A stretch of DNA of 5,977 nt from positions 1 through 5,977 of the forward strand of contig CALARM010000518.1 in NCBI GenBank assembly GCA_937888925.1, in the 5' to 3' direction. Both the position numbers and the translations under genes were made by a program. The DNA is from an uncultured Synergistia bacterium (lineage in GTDB: Bacteria; Eremiobacterota; SpSt-956; JAKJGF01). The notes beneath the pieces were generated by a model. The model searched no databases and was not told where the DNA came from. It worked only from the letters and a program-made list of their open reading frames with translations. Positions 1 to 4,259 of this stretch are shown piece after piece (position 1 is the stretch's first letter; every line of letters begins with the position of its first letter).

Positions 1-43
1 CGTGGTTTTCCATGTTGTGGTTGGAAACAGGTACAACTATTAT

Positions 44-69
44 GAAAATACATTCACGAAAATACATTC
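44..69. repeat. 12-bp direct repeat, 14-bp period
   Basis: The 12-mer GAAAATACATTC occurs at 44-55 and again at 58-69, separated by two bases, giving a 14-bp period. The surrounding bases 1-135 are AT-rich and I see no credible gene in them. The 14-bp spacing is twice the 7-bp period of the nearby array, but the sequence is unrelated to that array's units, so a link is speculative. It could be a chance duplication or a binding-site pair. Confidence 0.5.
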
Positions 70-135
70 TTCTATTTATTTTTTCTTTTACCTTTAGAAA
101 TTTTTATAATCTCTTTTTACTGTTTCAGAGTTTAT

Positions 136-191
136 GTCCGGTAACCGCTTACTGGTCACTGGTCACTGGTAACTGATCACTGTTCACTGCT
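136..191 (-). repeat. Degenerate heptamer array A (8 units)
   Basis: Eight consecutive 7-bp units can be laid end to end. On the plus strand they include tactggt (150-156), cactggt twice (157-170), aactgat, cactgtt and cactgct (185-191), with the weaker gtccggt and aaccgct at the left end. Read on the minus strand the units are of the type gaccagt, taccagt, gatcagt and gaacagt, the same family as the larger array at 4074-4213 but in opposite orientation. The array overlaps the last codons of the amidase gene and provides its TGA stop at 177-179. Degenerate heptamer tandem repeats of this kind (STRR sequences) are known from filamentous cyanobacteria. That comparison is one of style, not proof of kinship. 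Confidence 0.8.
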
Positions 192-1910
192 GCCATCTGT
201 ATATTGAAAATATTCTATTAATCCCTGACAGATTCCCTCTGCTGCTTTAGTTCTGAATTCCGGATCTGCCAGTAATCTGGCATTGTCTTTGTTGCTCATA
301 AAGGCAACTTCAATAAGAACTGCAGGCATTTTTGTATGTTTCACTACATAAAAATTTGCTTTTTTCAGCCCTCTGTTTGCAGTATTAAGATGGGCTACCA
401 GATTTGCTTGAATCTTACATGCAAGGTTGTAATCAATATCTTTATAATAATAAGTACATGTACCGTTCAGATTTTTATTATTGCTTGAATCATTATGGAT
501 GGAGAGAAAAACATCTGCCTGCAGATTATTCCCCACATCTGCTCTTGCTTCAAGTTCCATTCTGTCAGGACTCCCGTCCCATGTGACATCTCTGTCTTCT
601 GTTCTTGTTAAAATGGCATTAAAACCTGCTTTTATCAGAAGAGATTGAAGTTTCAGAGCTATATCCAGATTTAAGTCCTTTTCCATAAGTCCTGCTGATT
701 TGTTAATTGCGCCGCAGTCTCTGCCTCCATGACCGGGATCTATTACTATCGTTTTATCTGTAACAGGGTTTCCGAAAGATCCTTCACCCTTTACTGATAA
801 ATCTGAAATTTCTTTTTCTTCCTTCATTACTGAAATAGATAATTCATCCGGCTTTTCTCCTGCCTGTAATATTACATCTACATTCTTTTTCAGATCGAAT
901 ACAAGTCTTATTACCTGAGGGTTTTTATTTAACTGTACCAGCTTTATGTCAGATATAAAATCATCTTCTACGACTTTCGTTAACATGTTTTTTGGGATAA
1001 CAGCCGGTAAAAAATCTACGTAAAATCTATTACCTGTTACCCTGTGCCATTCATATCTCAAAAAACCGGTGGATTCTATTTTTATAACCTTCCTGTCAGG
1101 TTCAAAAGCAATATTTTTGATTAATTGAGGTTTTGTTAATTTCTGAGCCGAGAGAAATCCCTCTGATACTTCCGGTAACCATAGTTCTGTCACAGTGTTG
1201 CCGGCATAATAAATTCTTATGGATATTGTGCTCAGATCTATTCTGGATGAAATATCTACAGGGAGAGGTTTTTTTAGTATGATTTCTATTGTGCCTGTCC
1301 CACCTTTGTGAGATGTAGTAATAGTCTTGATAATATCTTCTTCTTTACCCTCATAAGGTTCAATAAAGCTTTCTGGAATATTTATAATAATTCCGAAGGA
1401 CTCCGTTGAATATTCGATATTATAGTCTATTTTTGCAGAAGCCTTTACAAACAGTTCAATATATCCGGCAGGATTTTTTTTACATATTATTTTATAAACG
1501 TCCGGTATTAAAACTATATTCTGATCTTTATCCGTTTTATAATGCATGGAAAGAGATGCCCCGAAATCATCAAGAGAAATATAAAGTATTTTATTCTGAA
1601 TAAATGGGGGATGACTGATTTTTACCTGTTTTCCTCTAACTGTGGCATCTTTATTCCCTGCCTTGAAACGGGAAGGTTTTCCATCTCTGGCTATATAAAT
1701 TTCTTCTGTTTTACACTTATATGTTCCTCCGAAATAATTGATAATGGAAGTAGTCCCTCTGTCTTCTACAGGTAAAAAGATTGTTTTATCAATCATCAGA
1801 GGAGGGTTTGTGAAATCAATCTTTTTCCCGTTTAATATCAGATCGTGCCCGTAAGCAGCAGAAGTCAGATAAACCGGAATTATAATAAGGAATAGAATAT
1901 ACTTAAACAT
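177..1910 (-). CDS. Secreted N-acetylmuramoyl-L-alanine amidase with AMIN domains
   Basis: Predicted zinc amidase that cuts the bond between N-acetylmuramic acid and the stem peptide of peptidoglycan, outside the cytoplasmic membrane. Residue numbers count from a TTG at 1913; the ATG at 1910 is one codon later. An N-terminal signal peptide (about 1-22, hydrophobic core ending near AAYG) is followed by a copper-amine-oxidase N-terminal-like beta domain (about 24-136), two AMIN-type domains (about 138-240 and 263-363) that in this family bind the wall, and an Amidase_3 domain (about 387-570). The zinc ligands are visible: H395 in DPGHGG, E411 in GLMEKDLNLD and H473 in SIHND; the catalytic E535 lies in LIEVAFMSN. 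All key residues are present. I prefer the ATG at 1910 because it overlaps the upstream stop as TGATG; AGGA at 1920-1923 sits 9 nt from ATG and 6 nt from TTG, so TTG remains possible. The last residues, SSEQ, and the stop are encoded by a heptamer array. Division (AmiC-like) and sporulation (CwlD/LytC-like) roles cannot be separated here. Confidence 0.93.
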   Translation of the reverse strand: MFKYILFLIIIPVYLTSAAYGHDLILNGKKIDFTNPPLMIDKTIFLPVEDRGTTSIINYFGGTYKCKTEEIYIARDGKPSRFKAGNKDATVRGKQVKISHPPFIQNKILYISLDDFGASLSMHYKTDKDQNIVLIPDVYKIICKKNPAGYIELFVKASAKIDYNIEYSTESFGIIINIPESFIEPYEGKEEDIIKTITTSHKGGTGTIEIILKKPLPVDISSRIDLSTISIRIYYAGNTVTELWLPEVSEGFLSAQKLTKPQLIKNIAFEPDRKVIKIESTGFLRYEWHRVTGNRFYVDFLPAVIPKNMLTKVVEDDFISDIKLVQLNKNPQVIRLVFDLKKNVDVILQAGEKPDELSISVMKEEKEISDLSVKGEGSFGNPVTDKTIVIDPGHGGRDCGAINKSAGLMEKDLNLDIALKLQSLLIKAGFNAILTRTEDRDVTWDGSPDRMELEARADVGNNLQADVFLSIHNDSSNNKNLNGTCTYYYKDIDYNLACKIQANLVAHLNTANRGLKKANFYVVKHTKMPAVLIEVAFMSNKDNARLLADPEFRTKAAEGICQGLIEYFQYTDGSSEQ

Positions 1911-2554
1911 CAATGTAGATCCTGCATATATAATGCTCTTCTCTCTTTACTTTTTATTACCTTTACATTCCCTATAAGATTATATGTTTTAAGAGCTGTA
2001 TCAGATTGAATTTTATCACTTCTGATAAATGTATCTTCTTTTACTAATTTAACGTTTCCTTCACCATATGCTTCATTTTTCTTGTTATCCAGGGTGAATT
2101 TATCAACTTCAACAGTTTCTCCTTTTGAAGAGATTACTCTTACTCTGGACGTAAATACTGCCACTTCATCCTTAGTATTTAAATCCACGTTATCTGCTTC
2201 TATTATAATCTTCTGTTTATCCCCTTCATAATAGCAGCATGTAACATTATACATAGTACCCTGGTTACTTTCTTTCCTGAATCTGAGAGAATCTGAAAAA
2301 AGTTTCCATCTATTACCTCTTTCAAATTTATCGGTTTTAATAAATGATTTACTTTCATGTATCTTCTCTGTCGGTGATGGTACCGGTGATGGGGAAGGTA
2401 AAGGTACAGGTTCTTTTGATGACATAATAGAGCCTGTAAAAGTGCCTGCCAGTAACAGTAATACCGAATAAACACAGAGGATAATCAATATTTTATCTTC
2501 TTTTTTTCCTTTTGTTTTAAGGATAAGTTCTTTTAATTTTGATAATATCTTCAT
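1910..2554 (-). CDS. lptC: LptC-like LPS transport / OstA-type beta-jellyroll protein
   Basis: Likely the bitopic inner-membrane LptC, which passes lipopolysaccharide from the LptBFG extractor to periplasmic LptA. The 214-residue protein has a short basic cytoplasmic start (rich in Lys to about residue 21), one membrane helix (about 21-44), a Pro/Ser linker (about 49-62, PSPSPVPSP) and a beta-rich periplasmic domain (about 80-200). In that domain the alternating pattern of the LptC/OstA family is clear: W83 in a GNRWKLFSDS stretch, IIIEADNVDLNTK near 116-128, VRVISSKGETVEVDKFTLD near 138-156, GEGNVKL near 164-170 and LIGNVKVI near 193-200. It is somewhat longer than E. coli LptC (191 residues) because of the linker. 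Its TGA overlaps the amidase ATG, so the two are probably translationally coupled. LptA and LptB are not next to it. The start lacks a near Shine-Dalgarno site; an AGAGGA lies at 2598-2603, on the far side of a heptamer array. Confidence 0.72.
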   Translation of the reverse strand: MKILSKLKELILKTKGKKEDKILIILCVYSVLLLLAGTFTGSIMSSKEPVPLPSPSPVPSPTEKIHESKSFIKTDKFERGNRWKLFSDSLRFRKESNQGTMYNVTCCYYEGDKQKIIIEADNVDLNTKDEVAVFTSRVRVISSKGETVEVDKFTLDNKKNEAYGEGNVKLVKEDTFIRSDKIQSDTALKTYNLIGNVKVIKSKERRALYMQDLH

Positions 2555-2560
2555 AAGAAT

Positions 2561-2591
2561 CGTGACGCGTGACGCGTGACGCGTGACGCGT
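2561..2591. repeat. Perfect heptamer array B (CGTGACG, 4.4 units)
   Basis: Four exact copies of CGTGACG occupy 2561-2588, followed by a partial CGT to 2591. The array begins 7 bp from the lptC start codon, inside that gene's predicted leader. Written as CGCGTGA, the unit shares GTGA and the 7-bp period with units of the long array (CCAGTGA), so it is probably a sibling variant of the same repeat class. Perfect identity of all four copies suggests recent expansion, in contrast to the diverged arrays elsewhere in the window. Each unit boundary creates an ACGCGT palindrome. Confidence 0.9.
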
Positions 2592-2620
2592 AAAAGGTTC
2601 CTCTTTTCGTCACTGCTTAC

Positions 2621-2648
2621 ACTATACTTATTCTACTTATATATTCAA
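2621..2648 (-). promoter_or_regulatory. Candidate sigma-70-type promoter for lptC-amidase operon
   Basis: Reading the minus strand, TTGAAT (2648-2643) is followed after 16 bp by TATAGT (2626-2621), four and five matches to the TTGACA and TATAAT consensus. Transcription would start near 2614 and give a leader of about 60 nt that contains heptamer array B. Its -35 element lies 8 bp from that of the opposite promoter. This is a consensus match only, in AT-rich DNA where chance matches are common. Confidence 0.4.
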
Positions 2649-2656
2649 TTTCCTTT

Positions 2657-2686
2657 TTGTGAATGAATTCATGAAGAGAATATAAA
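2657..2686 (+). promoter_or_regulatory. Candidate promoter for the FUN14-family gene
   Basis: TTGTGA (2657-2662), an 18-bp spacer and TATAAA (2681-2686) resemble a sigma-70 promoter (four and five matches). The spacer holds a perfect 10-bp palindrome, ATGAATTCAT (2663-2672), which could be an operator or chance. Transcription would begin near 2693, leaving a leader of about 76 nt. A second TATAAA at 2695-2700 is an alternative -10 element without a good -35. Confidence 0.35.
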
Positions 2687-2747
2687 GGAAAATGTATAAA
2701 CCTATAGAAATATTATCAGACATATAACTTAATGGAGTGACTTCCCT

Positions 2748-2759
2748 TGACGCGTCACG
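2748..2759. repeat. Inverted copy of the array B motif before the FUN14 start
   Basis: TGACGCGTCACG at 2748-2759 is a related copy of the array B motif read on the opposite strand; the first ten bases are a perfect palindrome. It sits 9 bp before the ATG at 2769. Read in the sense direction of each gene, both divergent leaders contain ACGCGTCACGA followed by 5 to 8 bases and ATG. In the FUN14 leader this element also contains the in-frame TGA (2748-2750) that closes the frame upstream. Confidence 0.75.
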
Positions 2760-2768
2760 AACTATAAC

Positions 2769-3086
2769 ATGGACATAAATACTCTTTTCCCGGCAATAGC
2801 ACTGCAGTTAAGTTTTGGTTTTATTGCAGGCATAATAGTCGGTTATACATGTAAAAAGCTTACAAAGCTGGTTGCGCTGGTTCTGGGATTATTTTTTATC
2901 GGTCTCCAGATACTTGCCTATTATAAGTTTATTCATATAGACTGGCAATCTATTGGAAAAGCTACTGAAGGAGCTATTAAAGCAACAGCCTCATCGACTC
3001 CTCTATGGTGGACAGTATTGACTACACATTTTCCTTATGCAGGGGCTTTTTCTATTGGTTTTGTAATAGGGTTTCGCAAAGGTTGA
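2769..3086 (+). CDS. FUN14-family small membrane protein
   Basis: A 105-residue protein with the FUN14 domain pattern: a glycine-rich first membrane helix (about 13-27, SFGFIAGIIVGYTCKK), basic KKLTK, a second helix (about 34-51, LVALVLGLFFIGLQILAYY), a polar IDWQSIGK stretch typical of the family, an amphipathic middle (about 62-75) and a third hydrophobic segment (about 89-102, AGAFSIGFVIGF) with a basic end. The length matches bacterial FUN14 proteins of around 100 residues. FUN14 is best known from the mitochondrial outer-membrane protein FUNDC1, a mitophagy receptor; the function of bacterial members is not established. ATG 2769 is the only standard start after the in-frame TGA at 2748-2750. 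There is no close Shine-Dalgarno site; GGAG at 2734-2737 is 31 nt away. It is the only plus-strand gene here and stops 2 nt from the convergent neighbour. Confidence 0.85.
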   Translation: MDINTLFPAIALQLSFGFIAGIIVGYTCKKLTKLVALVLGLFFIGLQILAYYKFIHIDWQSIGKATEGAIKATASSTPLWWTVLTTHFPYAGAFSIGFVIGFRKG

Positions 3087-3088
3087 TA

Positions 3089-4045
3089 TTATCGCAGTGT
3101 TTTTACATATTCAATGGTACCGTTTACTCCATAATAGTATTCCACATTAATCATAAATTTTAAGCCCTCGCCATATATAGGGTCCTCGTTGGAAAGCAAT
3201 AGATCTGCTTCGTCCGTATATCCCTTATGAAGCATAATCTTATAGGCTATCCACTGGGCAAAACCTTCTTTATATAAAAGTCTCTGGTCCATAGGACAGT
3301 TATCTACCTGCCAGGCATGGGTAAGTTCATGACTCACTACTGCAAGGGCTCTCTCGTAAGAAAGTCCGTTAAGGACAAATATTCTTGATGCGGAACCTGT
3401 TGCATTTGACGAAAAACTATAAAATCCTCCCACTCCTCCCGATGGAACATATTCTTTATTTTTAGTATTATAATAAGACATTTCCAGGTTTTTTTGATCC
3501 ATAATGGTAAGATTGTCTACAGGCCTTGTTATTACAAGTCCCATAGCTTTTAATTGAGCCACTGCCTCTACGTAAACATAGGCAAGTTGATCATGAGTAA
3601 ATATTGCCACTGACGCACAGTCAGGGCATAACCACCTGGAATAACCGAGATTATAACCATCAGGGCCTACAGGGCATCCGCAGTTACCACATGCCGTATA
3701 TCTGTTAATACAGTACTGGCAGAATTTTTTCCCTGCTTTATTTCTTACGAATTTACCTTCAAGAAGAGAGCCACATATATCACATCGAGCATATTTATTA
3801 AAACAATTTTTACAGTACGTATATCTTTCTATCGTATAATAACCATTTGTACAGGGTTTACCGCATTTTGCACATTTCGGAACGAGGCTTTCATAACATT
3901 TCGGACAGTAGATTTTCCCGTCTATTGTCCAGTACTTTCCGTGTATAATACTGCCGCAGCTAGAACAGATAAGTTCGCTTACTTCAAGGTTTCTGGCAAA
4001 TGCTTCCCGGGAAATAAAGAGAAGTAATATGAAGTAAAATAACAA
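3089..4045 (-). CDS. Exported zinc-module protein with DA1-like metallopeptidase domain
   Basis: Predicted exported protein of 318 residues counted from the TTG at 4045. After a hydrophobic signal segment (about 1-17) come four evenly spaced zinc modules, each CxxC-x16/17-CxxC: C27/C30/C47/C50, C58/C61/C78/C81, C88/C91/C109/C112 and C119/C122/C140/C143, with a period of about 31 residues. They resemble LIM halves or zinc ribbons. The C-terminal domain (about 150-318) carries HELTH (239-243), and KEGFAQWIAY supplies E260, the likely third zinc ligand of a gluzincin. This arrangement matches the plant LIM-DA1 peptidase family (DA1-like domain), whose members are cytosolic; the substrate here is unknown. 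The frame stays open upstream of the TTG to an in-frame TAA at 4061-4063, and those codons (ATC AAA AAA AGG ATT) encode the basic n-region that the signal peptide otherwise lacks, so the true start may be the ATC at 4058-4060. There is no ATG start anywhere near. Confidence 0.82.
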   Translation of the reverse strand: MLFYFILLLFISREAFARNLEVSELICSSCGSIIHGKYWTIDGKIYCPKCYESLVPKCAKCGKPCTNGYYTIERYTYCKNCFNKYARCDICGSLLEGKFVRNKAGKKFCQYCINRYTACGNCGCPVGPDGYNLGYSRWLCPDCASVAIFTHDQLAYVYVEAVAQLKAMGLVITRPVDNLTIMDQKNLEMSYYNTKNKEYVPSGGVGGFYSFSSNATGSASRIFVLNGLSYERALAVVSHELTHAWQVDNCPMDQRLLYKEGFAQWIAYKIMLHKGYTDEADLLLSNEDPIYGEGLKFMINVEYYYGVNGTIEYVKTLR

Positions 4046-4065
4046 AATCCTTTTTTTGATTTAAA

Positions 4066-4072
4066 CCACCCC
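4066..4072 (-). promoter_or_regulatory. Purine-rich ribosome-binding candidate before an ATC codon
   Basis: On the minus strand GGGGTGG lies 5 nt before the ATC codon at 4060-4058, which is a normal Shine-Dalgarno distance. It is 20 nt from the TTG at 4045, which is too far. The only other purine run, AGGA at 4048-4051, is just 2 nt from that TTG, too near. The site therefore favours initiation at ATC, or an ancestral ATG there, over TTG. The inference depends on a single short motif. Confidence 0.35.
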
Positions 4073-4073
4073 G

Positions 4074-4213
4074 TATCAGTGAGCAGTTATCAGTGAGCAG
4101 TTATCAGTGAGCAGTTATCAGTGACCAGTGACCGGTGAACGGTTACCAGTGACTGGTTACCAGTTATCAGATCACTTTTCACTTTTCACTACTCACCACT
4201 CACCACTCACTAC
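4074..4213. repeat. Heptamer array C: twenty 7-bp units in strict register
   Basis: Exactly 140 bp divide into twenty 7-bp units with no indel. Positions 4074-4122 alternate tatcagt and gagcagt (three full 14-bp dimers plus one unit). Positions 4123-4171 hold diverged relatives: gaccagt, gaccggt, gaacggt, taccagt twice, gactggt and tatcaga. Positions 4172-4213 switch to tcacttt twice, tcactac twice and tcaccac twice. The first two parts carry GTGA/GTTA on the plus strand; the third carries TCAC, so GTGA is on the minus strand, meaning the orientation flips near 4171 without loss of the 7-bp register. The array lies between the pheT stop and the start of the DA1-like gene. It contains TGA and TAA in several frames and would terminate any translation entering it. 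Confidence 0.93.
4141..4161. other. Imperfect hairpin inside array C
   Basis: GGTTACCA (4141-4148), loop GTGAC (4149-4153) and TGGTTACC (4154-4161) form an 8-position stem with one mismatch. It arises because neighbouring taccagt and gactggt units are near reverse complements. No T-run follows on either strand, so it is not a standard intrinsic terminator, though it could fold in a pheT or DA1-leader transcript. Confidence 0.45.
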
Positions 4214-4218
4214 TATAA

Positions 4219-4224
4219 ATTATA
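4219..4224 (-). promoter_or_regulatory. Candidate -10 element for the DA1-like gene
   Basis: A perfect TATAAT reads on the minus strand at 4224-4219, just upstream of array C. No good -35 hexamer is found at 16-18 bp. If used, transcription would start near 4212, and the whole array would become a leader of roughly 150 nt or more. Without a -35 this could be chance; read-through from pheT is the alternative. Confidence 0.28.
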
Positions 4225-4259
4225 CCCACATTTTATATTACCTGACATAACAATTAACC

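Noticed and set aside
5..28. TTTCCA...TGGAAA hairpin near the left edge as a terminator
   Set aside because: The stem is only 6 AT-rich pairs and lacks an adjacent T-run; the T-rich stretch at 70-95 is too far away.
42..176. Plus-strand frame starting ATG at 42 with a hydrophobic, signal-like N-terminus, ending at TGA 174-176
   Set aside because: It is only 44 codons, rich in Phe/Leu/Tyr because of T-rich DNA, ends inside the heptamer array, has no domain and would converge directly on the amidase stop.
404..586. Plus-strand open frame of 60 codons
   Set aside because: It lies wholly antisense to the conserved amidase domain, whose motifs are intact, and encodes nothing recognisable.
1406..1775. 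Two overlapping plus-strand open frames of 65 and 77 codons
   Set aside because: Both are antisense to the N-terminal domains of the amidase and show no family features or ribosome-binding support.
2203..2475. Minus-strand open frame of 90 codons in another frame
   Set aside because: It overlaps the LptC-like gene on the same strand; the LptC frame has a membrane helix, linker and jellyroll pattern, while this one is compositionally odd and unrecognised.
3089..4045. Zinc-module protein as a transcription factor or zinc-ribbon regulator
   Set aside because: A hydrophobic export signal and an HELTH...E metallopeptidase domain point to an exported peptidase instead.
4074..4213. CRISPR array
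   Set aside because: The units are 7 bp and contiguous, with no 25-40 bp repeats separated by unique spacers and no cas genes.
4046..4259. Intrinsic terminator for pheT within the array region
   Set aside because: The one hairpin (4141-4161) is mismatched and no T-run follows on the minus strand.
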